From positions 45,143 to 83,531 of the forward strand of contig NZ_LGSI01000031.1 in NCBI RefSeq assembly GCF_001698815.1: DNA of 38,389 nt, read 5' to 3'. The notes beneath the pieces are model-generated. The model made no database searches. It saw nothing but the letters and a program-made list of their open reading frames with translations, and was not told the DNA's origin. This document shows, in pieces, positions 25,548-34,784 of this stretch; the stretch's first letter is position 1; each line of letters begins with the position of its first letter. Source of the DNA: Pseudomonas syringae (GTDB taxonomy: Bacteria > Pseudomonadota > Gammaproteobacteria > Pseudomonadales > Pseudomonadaceae). A program made the position numbers and the translations under genes.

Positions 25548-25732
25548 GGCCGATTCTGTTGAAAAAGTCGGCGGTAGTTTTTGAGGCATCAAAGTACGCG
25601 TCGGAGATTGAAATCTTGAATGTCTGCAGCGCCGTTCAGGCTGAGATTTCACGTAGAAACGTGCTGGAGAGGCGCCTTCACCGCCCCATCCTACGGTGTT
25701 CTGAAAAAAACCGAGTTTTTCAACAGAATAGG
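25548..25732. mobile_element. MITE-like element, copy B
   Basis: A ~185-bp non-coding element starting GGCCGATTCTGTTGAAAAAG and ending with the inverted TTTTTCAACAGAATAGG. It aligns along its length with copy A (AAGTACGCG, GAGATTGAAATCTT, GAGATTTCACGTAG, CTGAAAAAAACCGAG in order). Its ends match the IS1182-family element 4.4 kb away. Confidence 0.65.
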
Positions 25733-25983
25733 TCGATAGCGGCCGCTGGTCACTGCGTCGTCTCCCAGGCGTCCGAAGCGATCCTTTCTGGCATCTGTTG
25801 GGCTGCAAGCTGGCTGCAGTCGCGTCGACGTGACCTAGGATTCTGCGACGGTTATCTCGCATCCTGACCATCGCCTGCAGAAGCAGTGAACGAGCAGCCA
25901 AGAGGAAGATAAAGGAGGCAGACTCATTCAAGTCGCAACCGACTTAAATACTCAAATAAATCCGCCCGCTTCTCGTTCAAATT
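25733..25983. other. Non-coding stretch between the MITE and the CDI locus
   Basis: No open frame with coding character and no orphan toxin or immunity remnant. The first bases (GGTCGATAGCGGCC) are the inverted form of the outer flank of MITE copy A, so the element's homology may reach about 25745. Confidence 0.4.
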
Positions 25984-26709
25984 TCACGCGTTAAACAAAA
26001 ATTTCCTCAGCAAGACCTGCCTCTCAGCCTGCTCTCCTACGGCTGAAGTGAAGCACTGATCATAGGCAGCAATTTTCAAACCGCCACCCAAATCTTCTAC
26101 TGCAAAGCAGTCGACATCCATTAACGTCTTTTCGTCCACACCCACTACCTGAAGCAAGGATTTACTTACCCACATGAAAGCGCCAACTGCCTCAATATAG
26201 CCGTTTCTTAAAACCCAACGCCCAGGATTTTTCGATATATCTACGATCTCTTGGGTCAGCGGAAAAGGAAGTCCGTTACTTTTCTTAGGCAGATGAGCGT
26301 GTTCAACGCACTCAACTTCAAAGAGCGTTAGACTCTCGGCATTTTGCCATCGATCATACTCAGCGTCGTAAATTCGCGCCTGAACAAAGCCGGACTCATC
26401 GATCAACGCTTCAATCAAGGACTGGGCCACCTCAATCGAATTCGCCAGGTGCTTTATATCAAGCCGATAAAACGCTTTATCTGCCACATACGAAAACTCA
26501 ACAGAACCGTTTGCCAGTTCAATAAAAAAACTTCGACACTTATTTTTTATCAAGTAATCCGAAACGTCCGCCAACAATATTCTCTTGCCCGTAAATCCAT
26601 CAATGACGGCACTCTCATTAATTTTTTTGAGCGGCTGGATCAGGCTTCCCCACACAACTGAAGCACAATCACGTAACCTCTCGCTAAAAACAACTTCAAT
26701 TTCAACCAT
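25984..26709 (-). CDS. cdiI: Probable CDI immunity protein
   Basis: A 241-residue soluble protein without signal peptide or membrane segment. I do not recognise its family. It is called an immunity protein from position: it begins five bases after the cdiA stop, and its Shine-Dalgarno GGAGG (26722-26718) is formed by the last two glycine codons of cdiA, so the two are tightly coupled. In CDI systems the gene directly after cdiA neutralises the CdiA toxin domain. At 241 residues it is larger than many immunity proteins (about 80-180). Its base composition is clearly AT-richer than cdiB and most of cdiA, matching the toxin-encoding end and typical of a module swapped by recombination. Confidence 0.75.
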   Translation of the reverse strand: MVEIEVVFSERLRDCASVVWGSLIQPLKKINESAVIDGFTGKRILLADVSDYLIKNKCRSFFIELANGSVEFSYVADKAFYRLDIKHLANSIEVAQSLIEALIDESGFVQARIYDAEYDRWQNAESLTLFEVECVEHAHLPKKSNGLPFPLTQEIVDISKNPGRWVLRNGYIEAVGAFMWVSKSLLQVVGVDEKTLMDVDCFAVEDLGGGLKIAAYDQCFTSAVGEQAERQVLLRKFLFNA

Positions 26710-26713
26710 ATGA

Positions 26714-29700
26714 TTAACCTCCGAATTCTTTGATAATCACAGTAATATTACGTTGCCTTCCATATTCTATAAGCTTGCTGGCGTCCGCCAATCCACCCGG
26801 CTGAACTCGGATGTCCAAAATTTTCGTTGCCGGTACGCCATCCACGGTAATTTTCGAACTTTGCAATGTGTCCATATGGGTTCTCATGTCATAAGACCAC
26901 CCTTTACCTCGGGTATCAATCGTTTTCAAACTCACCACATTGGTGTCGAGCTGAAAATCAATGACTGGGAAGTTATTAGATTTAAAAGGTTGCCCGGTCT
27001 TGGGATTGATGAGGTTGTCCGTTCGGGCCCAGTCTTTATAGTCCGTATCTGTAAGCGTTGTCTCAATCTGCCTACCTCGGGCGCGAGGTTCAAGGTCCCA
27101 AACATTTTTGCCGTTTTCCGGCGGCATGAGATCCGGTCTTGAAGATGCCGGAGACTCTCTCTTACTGGCCGCAACGGCGCGTTTGTACGCCAACGCCCCG
27201 GCGGCAGTACCTAACCCTACCGCAAGCGCGACTTTCAAATCGTTCGTGATTTCCTGCGCCTGCGCGTCGCTCAGATTCCATTTTGTTTTAAGCGTATCGA
27301 CCATAGCCCCGACTGTGTGCTCAGTCGTCGCTGTCGCTAACATCTCTTGAAATTCGAAGTTTGAATTGATGAGGTTTTGTACTGCTTCTCGAGCCTTCGG
27401 CGAGCCGTACTCCACGATGTCTTTGATAGGGTTCAGATCCGCCATGGTGTTGGCGACTTCTTTAGACCGCGCGGCGCACGTCGAAGGATCAGCCTTACAA
27501 CCGGCGATCGCGTCAATATCTTGCTGAAGACTCAACTCTTTGAATTTACGTGTGGTGTCTTCAATGCATGAGGTGTCCGTGCACGCCGCTATTTTCTTGG
27601 CTGCTCTCTCAAGCTGATTGTGGTTCAGATAGTTATATTGCGTACCGTTCTGAGCAATCCAGCTGCCTTTTTCCAGCGTGGACGCATCTACGTCCCCTTG
27701 TGCTGCAGCCGCTAGCACACCGACGATCTGCGAACTCATCGTCAGCAAGTTGTCGTCACCTTTAACCAAGCCGTCCAGATGGGTGACCAATGCCTCGCTC
27801 GCCCCTGCCGCCAAGGCGCCGGTCTTGAAGTCTCCTCCAGTGGCCTCTGCTAGCAACCCACCGACCATGGCGTGAATCGCGATCTTCGGTGCCGATCCAT
27901 CTGCGAAGACACCTTTGGTGTAATTACCTACCAAATTGAAACTGGCAGCCGCCAAGGTGTTGAACAACGCGTTTTTAAGTGCATCACTGGCACTGCCACC
28001 TTGTCCGAGCGCCTTGCTTAACAGCATGGAAGTACCGCTCTGCAGCGTTTGGTTGGCTGCGAATTGACCAACACCACTCCAGCTATTCAGGATGCCCGGC
28101 GTTGTAATTTTCCCCGTTGCCGTGTTTGTTTCGGTTCCCGTCCAATCACCAAAATATTCAGCCGTCAGACCCGCTGTAGCGCCGGAAATAACGTATCCCT
28201 TCATTGCATCTGAAGAAGTCACGTCCTTGAGTACAGCGCCAAGGTTGCCCCGATTATTGACCACACTCACGGTCGCATTCGTTGAAGCTCCGGCCGCAAC
28301 GGCACCAGCAACGGCGCCCACAGTGCCCCCACCTGCAGCGGCAGCTGCAAGCGGCCCAACCACTGCCGCCATCACAATCGCAATAATGATCTGCGAAGCC
28401 GGCCCCAAGCCTGAGTTGCTGTATTTGAAGCTGTCGTGGATCTCCTTGACCTGCCGCCAATCCACATCACCGCGCTTCTCGGCATCCTTGATCCACGCCA
28501 ACTGCGGATCGGCCTTGACCATCGCATCAATCGATAGGCTGACGCTTTCCTGATTGACTTGATTGATATCGATCTTCAAACCGGCAACAGCTCTGATCGC
28601 AACATTGCCTTCGGCGATCAGTTGGCTTTGGCGGACGGTCTCGTCGGTGTTTCCTTTACCTTTGGAGGAGACCCAGAACGCATTGTTATTGCTCTTCTCA
28701 TGGCTCTCTTGATGCAGGTCCTTGACCGCCTCGAAGGTGATGGCGCCACCGCTGTCCAGGGTAATGTCCTTACCACTTTGAAGCTTGGCGAGTTGATAGG
28801 TCTGGTCGCCCCCACTCTTGAGTATCAGGTCGCCGCCGGTTTTGATTTCAGTGCCGACATTGGTAACGCGGGTTACCTCATCGCGCTGGGTCTTTTTGGA
28901 ACCCCAGCCGCTGTTTTTCTTCATGTCGTAGAGGGTGTGCGTGCTGTTCTCAGCCGCCAACAAACTCAACTTATCCCCGCTATACAGATAAGCCTCATTC
29001 CCCGCGCTGATCTTGCTCGCCACTACCGTCGTATCGCGCCCGGCCTGGCTCACAAAGTCCCCACCCGCCGTCAACACGCTCGCCACTTGGGTAGTCTGGT
29101 CATCCGACGTCTTGATGCGTTTCTTGCCGTGTTTTTCCTTGCCCTCGACGTTGTGCATGTCGCTGACCGACGCAACGTTGAAGTCGCGGCCGGCGGCGAT
29201 GTTGAGGTCTTTGCCGGCAGTGGCATTGCTGCCGATGATGTTGACGTCCTGCCCGGCTTGCAGGTTGATGCTGCCGCCCGCCGTGACGCTGGCGGCGAGG
29301 TTTTTAACGTCGGTGGTGATGCTGGATTTTTCGCCGCCGTCGCGGGTCTCGTGCTTGACGCGGGTGTCGCTGGCGGCGATCAGGTTGAGGTCGCGGGCGG
29401 CGGTCAGGTTGGCGTCTTTGCCCGCGGTGAGTGCGCCTCGGTTGGTGAGGTCGCGGCCAGCGTTGATGGCGAGGTTTTCGCGGGCGACGATGGTGCTGGC
29501 GCTGATGTCGGTGAGGGTGCGCATGCCGGCGCCGTCACGTACCTGGATCGCGGTGTTGTCGTTGGTGATGTCGCCCTTGAGGGCGGCGAGGCTGACTTGG
29601 TTGCCGCGAATTTCGCCGGCCATGGCGTTGCGAATGCTGTCCTGGGCCAGCAGGCTCAGGTTATTGCCGGCTTCCATCAGGCCGCCGGTGTAAATGCTGC

Positions 29701-32700
29701 CGCTGCTGACGGCGGTGAGGTTGTTGCTGGCGCGCAGGGTGCCGACGTTGATCAGGTCGCCGCCGGTGATCAGGTTGAGGTCGCGGCCCTGGATCAGGCT
29801 GTTGCCGCGTACGTTGCGTGATTCGGCCTGGGCCAGGTAGAGCACAGGCACGAGGACGGTCTGGCCGTCGACGACGCGGTTTTCCATCCAGACGATGTCG
29901 TGGGTCAGGGCGCCGACTTGCTGGCTGGTGAGCGTCACGCCGAGGCTCAGGCGCAGGGCGTCTTTGCTGACCAGGGCGTTGTCCATCAGATAGCGGAACT
30001 GGTCGGCGTCGCTGTAGAGGCCGCCGGCGAGGAAGCGTTGGCCGGTTTGCGCGAGGACGGCGTCGCGGATCAGGCGGCTCTCGTATTGGCCATCGCCGAG
30101 GCGGCGCCAGGCGTTGTCATCGGTTAACCCGAGTTTGCCGAGCATGTAGTCGGAGCTGAAGAAGCCCGTGGTGGTGGCAAATTCCGGGTTGGTCTCGATT
30201 AGGTAGTGGCTGGTCGGGTCGGGGTTTTTGACGAACAGGCCGTACTCGCCCTTGGGCGTCTGGAAGTTCGGCGCGGTGGTGGGGTCGACCGGCGCGAACG
30301 GCGTGCCGGTGTAGTCCACGGGTACGAAGCCGCCGCCGGGGGCGACGCTGGCAACCGGCAACACGCTACCGGCGGCTTGAGCGCTCGGGTCGTTGGCGTG
30401 CTTGCTCAGGTTGATGTTGATGCCGCCGACGGGGATGCCGGTCTGGTCGTCGCCCAGGGTGCCGGTCAACTGCGCCAGGGTGTTGTTATGCAGCGTGCCG
30501 TTTTGCAGCGTGCGCGCGACGTTGAGGTTGACGGTGCCGCCGGCTTGCATCGTGGCGGCGTAGCCTGGGCCGCCGTTGTCGGTCCAGGTGGTGACGTCGC
30601 TTGAGTGGGCGAAAGGCCGGCTATCGGGTGAGCGGTTTTTCAGTTCTTCGAAGCGCGCCTTGTCGAAATGCCCAGCCGCCGTGGCCGCATTGAACGCTGG
30701 AACGTCGACATATTGCATGCGTTCAAACAAATCGTCGGAAACGTGACCTGGCGTGCTGACGACAATCTTGCGCTCCCCCGTGCGCGTCGCGGCGCCCTGG
30801 TTCAGCAGGTCACCGGCGGTGATACTCAGGTCGCCATTGGCGGCCATCAGGCTGTAGCGGTTCTGCACATTGTCGCCTTGCACCAGCATGTTTTTGCCAG
30901 CCACCAGGCGCGCAGCTACCGAATCCTTGGTCGCCGCCTCAAGGTACGTCTCGTAGATGGTGATCTCGCCACGCTCCCAGCTGTCTTTCTCGCCGCAGTG
31001 CTGGTGACAGATCCAACTCAGGCTGCCGGTGGTCAACGTCTGCCCCAGTTCGAATTCGTCTTTGGCGTTTTCGATAAAGCCTGCATTGATGCCGATGGAG
31101 CCTTCGCTTTCCACGGTGCCGGAGCGGTTGCTGAACAGCGCCGCCTTGCCGCCATCCGCCGCTGCAAAACTCAAGTCGCCCTTGCTGTAAACGTCGCCAT
31201 ACAGGTTGCTGAAACTACTACCGCGCAACGTCATGTCGCCGCCGCTGAACAACAGCGTGTCTGCCGCGTTGTTGATGCCGTTGACGGCCGTCAGGTTCAC
31301 CGCGCCTTGAGCACCGAGGGTGCCCCGGTTATTGATCTGCGCCGCTGCGATGTCCAACTGCTGACGCGCGGTGAGGAAACCGAGGTTGTCCAGAGTCCCG
31401 ACAAGCCTGACCTGTGTATTGACGCCTGCGAGACGCCCGCCGTTCTGGCTGAGGTTATTCGCCGCCACACTCAGTGTTTGCAGGGCCGACACCCGGCCGC
31501 TGTTGGTCATGTCGCCGGTGGTGGTGATGCTCAAGTCACCGTCGCTGAGCAGTTCGCCGCCGTTGTTCAGGCTGGCTACGTCGAGGATCAAACCCTTGCC
31601 GCTGGCCATGCGGTCGCCCGCCTTCAGGGTCAGGCCTTGGGTGCTTTTATAGGTGAGGACTTCGTTTAGTTGCACGCGCCCCAGGCCATTGACGGTGCCG
31701 AATGCCCAGTCGGCGCTGCCCGTACCGTTGATAGTGCCCTGGCTACCGAAGAGGCTGGCGGTGTTGATGTGGAACGCACCCAGGCCTGCATGCTGCAACA
31801 GGCCAGAAGTGTTGTTCAGGCTGGCAGCCTCGAGGCTGAAGGCCGTGCTGCCGAATTCGAGGGTGCCGTTCTGGTTGTTGAGTGCGCCATTGAGGTTGAG
31901 GCTGCTACTGGCACCGGCCAGTGAACGCAGCTGGCCGCCGGCGCTATTGTCGAGGTTGCCGCCGGTGAGGGTCAGACCCTGGTTGGCCTCGATCAGGCCG
32001 CCGTTGTTGGTGAGCGTGTCGCGAGAAGTCAGGTTGATAAGGTTGCCGCTGATCTGGCCATCTGCGCTGTTGTCGAGGCTGGCGCCGCTGACGGTGACCT
32101 GTTCTTTGGCGAACATCTTGCCGCCGCGATTGGCCAGGGCTTCGACGGTCAGTTGCAAGTTGCCGAGCAAGCTTGCCATCAGGCCGCCGTCGCCATTGTC
32201 CGCCGTGTTAGCGGTGACGGTCAGGGTATCGCCCTGCACGGTGCCACCGCTGTTGTTCAGGCTGCGGGTATCCAGCTGGGTGTGCGCGCCTCCGCTGAGG
32301 ATCAGGCCTTTACGATTGGACACATCGCTGCCGCTATAACTCAGGCCTTGATCGCCAGCCAGCAGTTGGCCGCCGTCGTTGTTCAGGTGTTGGGCGGTGA
32401 TGTCCACGCGCTTGCCGCGTAAAGTGCCGCCGCTGTTATCGAGGGTAGTGAGGGCCTTGACCAGAATGCTGCGTTCACCCGCATCAAGGGTGCCGCCAGC
32501 GTTTGTCAGCAGGTCGCTGACGTTGAAGGTGATGTCGCCGCCGTCGCTGACCAGTGCACCTTTATTGCTGTTGGTGAAGGTCGGCGCAGTCACTTCGACC
32601 GACTGGCCGAGCAGGATGCCCGCGCTGTTGTCGAGGCGCTCGCCGTGCAGCTGCAACAGGCCTTCGCTTTGAATGCGGCCTTGAGCGTTGAGTAATTGGC

Positions 32701-34753
32701 CCGGCCCTTTGAGCAGCAGGCTCACCCCTTGCGCACCACCGGCCAGCAGGCCAGCGTCGCGGTTGTCGAGGCCTGAGGCGCGCACATCGAGTTGATCTCC
32801 CAACACACGCCCGGCGCGGTTGTCGATGTCACCGCCACTGGCATCGAGCAGCATCTGCTTGCCGACGATCACGCCGCTCTGGTTGTTCAGCTTCGCGGCG
32901 TGCAGCTCCACGTCGCCCTGCCCGGCTTGCAAGCGGCCCTGGGCGTTATCGAGCTGCTGGGCGGTCACAAGGGTCAACTTGCCGGTATTGGCGCTGAGTA
33001 CGCCGTTGGCGTTGCTGCTGAGGCTGCCTGCGTTGAGATTCAGGTCGGTGCCGGCCTGAGCAAAACCCTGGCTGTTGTTGAAGGCATTGGCAACGGTGAG
33101 GTTCAACGCGCCGTTGTCGGTCTGGATCAGGCCCTTTTGGCTGTTGTCGAGGTCGCTGGCGTTCACCGTCAGGGCACCGGCGACCAGCACGCCGTTCTGG
33201 TTGTTGAGGCTGGCCGCGTTGACCGTCAGGTCATTGGCGACGATTTGCCCGCCACTGTTGTTAAGGGCAGCGCTACTGAGCACCAGGCTGCCGCCGGCCA
33301 TTTCAATGCGGCCTTGGCGGTTATCCAGGGAGGCCGTGTCGAGCGTCGCGGCCTGGCCTTCACCGAAGCGAATCAAGCCGCCCAGGTTGGCAATGGCCGG
33401 TGCGCTGATTGCCAGGTTTTGCTCGCCGAAGATGCGTGCGGTGGCGCCCTGATTGGTCAGGTTGCTCGTATTGACGCTGACGGTTTTGGCCTGGACGATG
33501 CTGCCCTGGTTAGTCAGCGCCTGCGCGGCGGTGATCGCCAATGCACGGCTGGCCAGCAGGTCGCCGATGGTGTTGACGGTTTGCGCGTTCACCACCAGGT
33601 CGCCGGTGGCGTTGCGGCTGTTGTCCGCTGCCACGCCCGCTTCGATGATGCCGGCGTTGGTCACACTGGCCGCGTTGAGTTCAATGCGTTGGCCGGCGGC
33701 CACGCTCTTCTGGTTGACCAGGGCTTGGGCGCTGGTGACGTTTACGTTGCGGGTGGCGTAAACCTTGTCGGTCAGATTGACGCTCTGCGCCGTAACCCTG
33801 ACGTTACCAGTGGCCGCCGCCTGAGCCATGCTCAGGCGCCCATTGGCATCCAGTTGAATGTCCCCGCCACTGGCCGCCAGCGTGCCGTCGAGCTTCACGC
33901 CTACACCCGCTTCGGTGCCCACCAGCTTGATCGCGCCGGCGTACATCCCGCCCAGAGCCGACGAGTCAATCGCCAGCTCGGGCTTGGCGCTGCCATCGTC
34001 GGCGCGCGGTGTGGTTGTCAGGCTTTGGGCGTCCACATCGTTGCGACCGGCGATCACATTCAGTTCGCGCGCATTGATCTGCGCGTTGATCTTGGCCGAG
34101 CGAGTGATGATGTCGAAGCGGTCGACGTTGCTGGCATTCAAGCCTTCCCCGTCGATGGTCACGGCACCGCCGTCGACCTGGTAGCTTTTCAGTTGGCCGT
34201 TGGCGTCGAGCACCGGCTTGCCGGTGGTGAGCGTGACGTTCGGTGTGTTGATGAAGCCGCAGCCGCTGCAGGTAACACCGTACGGGTTGGCAACGATGAC
34301 TTTGGCCGACTGCCCCGCCACTTCGGTGTAGCCACGCAATTGGCTGGGGTTGCTGCCGGTGACTTCGTTGAGGATAACGTTGGCCGCGCCGCCCTTGAGG
34401 TTGGGGTTGCCGACGATGTAGCCGCCCAACTGGGTGTTGGCCACCGTGCCGGTGGCGTTGTTGAGAATCACGCCGTTGGGGCCGACGTTGTAGTCCTGGA
34501 ACTTGTTGTGGGACAAGCCGCTGCCGTTCGGGGTGGCGATGTTCACCACGGGCACGCCGTTGCCCGCCTGGCCTACGGTGGTGCCCGGCGCACTGACCAC
34601 GATGCCTTCGGCCTGGGCCAGCAGTGGCTGCCAGAACAGCGCGTTGACCAGGATCAGCACCAGGCCGCGCTTGGGCAGACCGAGGAGCGAGTCCCGCGGC
34701 TTCAGCGCAGCAGAAGGTTGGCGGGCGAGGAAGGCAAATTGGCGAACGTCCAT
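26714..34753 (-). CDS. cdiA: CdiA: contact-dependent inhibition effector with C-terminal nuclease-like toxin
   Basis: A 2679-residue two-partner-secretion exoprotein. An extended signal peptide (cleavage likely near residue 48, LLAQA) is followed by the TPS domain with NPNL (116-119), NPYGV (156-160) and CSGC. Residues ~200-1200 are FHA-type repeats (ALNNSGG, LDNSAGG units). About 1230-1640 is non-repetitive and contains CHQHC, the place where the receptor-binding and YP regions sit in known CdiA. FHA repeats resume at ~1640-2080, then a DUF637-like region (~2100-2330), a pretoxin stretch (KGSWIAQNGTQYNYLNH, ~2358) and a toxin domain from ~2547. The toxin has RGRQIE (Glu2564), FPVIDF (Asp2599) and SLKTID (Lys2610), the order of a PD-(D/E)XK nuclease as in Burkholderia CdiA tRNases; the target is not readable. 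There is no VENN motif. It follows cdiB by 31 bases. Confidence 0.9.
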   Translation of the reverse strand: MDVRQFAFLARQPSAALKPRDSLLGLPKRGLVLILVNALFWQPLLAQAEGIVVSAPGTTVGQAGNGVPVVNIATPNGSGLSHNKFQDYNVGPNGVILNNATGTVANTQLGGYIVGNPNLKGGAANVILNEVTGSNPSQLRGYTEVAGQSAKVIVANPYGVTCSGCGFINTPNVTLTTGKPVLDANGQLKSYQVDGGAVTIDGEGLNASNVDRFDIITRSAKINAQINARELNVIAGRNDVDAQSLTTTPRADDGSAKPELAIDSSALGGMYAGAIKLVGTEAGVGVKLDGTLAASGGDIQLDANGRLSMAQAAATGNVRVTAQSVNLTDKVYATRNVNVTSAQALVNQKSVAAGQRIELNAASVTNAGIIEAGVAADNSRNATGDLVVNAQTVNTIGDLLASRALAITAAQALTNQGSIVQAKTVSVNTSNLTNQGATARIFGEQNLAISAPAIANLGGLIRFGEGQAATLDTASLDNRQGRIEMAGGSLVLSSAALNNSGGQIVANDLTVNAASLNNQNGVLVAGALTVNASDLDNSQKGLIQTDNGALNLTVANAFNNSQGFAQAGTDLNLNAGSLSSNANGVLSANTGKLTLVTAQQLDNAQGRLQAGQGDVELHAAKLNNQSGVIVGKQMLLDASGGDIDNRAGRVLGDQLDVRASGLDNRDAGLLAGGAQGVSLLLKGPGQLLNAQGRIQSEGLLQLHGERLDNSAGILLGQSVEVTAPTFTNSNKGALVSDGGDITFNVSDLLTNAGGTLDAGERSILVKALTTLDNSGGTLRGKRVDITAQHLNNDGGQLLAGDQGLSYSGSDVSNRKGLILSGGAHTQLDTRSLNNSGGTVQGDTLTVTANTADNGDGGLMASLLGNLQLTVEALANRGGKMFAKEQVTVSGASLDNSADGQISGNLINLTSRDTLTNNGGLIEANQGLTLTGGNLDNSAGGQLRSLAGASSSLNLNGALNNQNGTLEFGSTAFSLEAASLNNTSGLLQHAGLGAFHINTASLFGSQGTINGTGSADWAFGTVNGLGRVQLNEVLTYKSTQGLTLKAGDRMASGKGLILDVASLNNGGELLSDGDLSITTTGDMTNSGRVSALQTLSVAANNLSQNGGRLAGVNTQVRLVGTLDNLGFLTARQQLDIAAAQINNRGTLGAQGAVNLTAVNGINNAADTLLFSGGDMTLRGSSFSNLYGDVYSKGDLSFAAADGGKAALFSNRSGTVESEGSIGINAGFIENAKDEFELGQTLTTGSLSWICHQHCGEKDSWERGEITIYETYLEAATKDSVAARLVAGKNMLVQGDNVQNRYSLMAANGDLSITAGDLLNQGAATRTGERKIVVSTPGHVSDDLFERMQYVDVPAFNAATAAGHFDKARFEELKNRSPDSRPFAHSSDVTTWTDNGGPGYAATMQAGGTVNLNVARTLQNGTLHNNTLAQLTGTLGDDQTGIPVGGININLSKHANDPSAQAAGSVLPVASVAPGGGFVPVDYTGTPFAPVDPTTAPNFQTPKGEYGLFVKNPDPTSHYLIETNPEFATTTGFFSSDYMLGKLGLTDDNAWRRLGDGQYESRLIRDAVLAQTGQRFLAGGLYSDADQFRYLMDNALVSKDALRLSLGVTLTSQQVGALTHDIVWMENRVVDGQTVLVPVLYLAQAESRNVRGNSLIQGRDLNLITGGDLINVGTLRASNNLTAVSSGSIYTGGLMEAGNNLSLLAQDSIRNAMAGEIRGNQVSLAALKGDITNDNTAIQVRDGAGMRTLTDISASTIVARENLAINAGRDLTNRGALTAGKDANLTAARDLNLIAASDTRVKHETRDGGEKSSITTDVKNLAASVTAGGSINLQAGQDVNIIGSNATAGKDLNIAAGRDFNVASVSDMHNVEGKEKHGKKRIKTSDDQTTQVASVLTAGGDFVSQAGRDTTVVASKISAGNEAYLYSGDKLSLLAAENSTHTLYDMKKNSGWGSKKTQRDEVTRVTNVGTEIKTGGDLILKSGGDQTYQLAKLQSGKDITLDSGGAITFEAVKDLHQESHEKSNNNAFWVSSKGKGNTDETVRQSQLIAEGNVAIRAVAGLKIDINQVNQESVSLSIDAMVKADPQLAWIKDAEKRGDVDWRQVKEIHDSFKYSNSGLGPASQIIIAIVMAAVVGPLAAAAAGGGTVGAVAGAVAAGASTNATVSVVNNRGNLGAVLKDVTSSDAMKGYVISGATAGLTAEYFGDWTGTETNTATGKITTPGILNSWSGVGQFAANQTLQSGTSMLLSKALGQGGSASDALKNALFNTLAAASFNLVGNYTKGVFADGSAPKIAIHAMVGGLLAEATGGDFKTGALAAGASEALVTHLDGLVKGDDNLLTMSSQIVGVLAAAAQGDVDASTLEKGSWIAQNGTQYNYLNHNQLERAAKKIAACTDTSCIEDTTRKFKELSLQQDIDAIAGCKADPSTCAARSKEVANTMADLNPIKDIVEYGSPKAREAVQNLINSNFEFQEMLATATTEHTVGAMVDTLKTKWNLSDAQAQEITNDLKVALAVGLGTAAGALAYKRAVAASKRESPASSRPDLMPPENGKNVWDLEPRARGRQIETTLTDTDYKDWARTDNLINPKTGQPFKSNNFPVIDFQLDTNVVSLKTIDTRGKGWSYDMRTHMDTLQSSKITVDGVPATKILDIRVQPGGLADASKLIEYGRQRNITVIIKEFGG

Positions 34754-34784
34754 TGTCAGATTCTCGATGTAACGGGGCGTTGAA

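Noticed and set aside
25539..25931. Minus-strand 130-residue open frame across MITE copy B, considered as an orphan toxin or immunity gene
   Set aside because: It runs through the non-coding MITE, has no motif, and its ends are set by the repeat.
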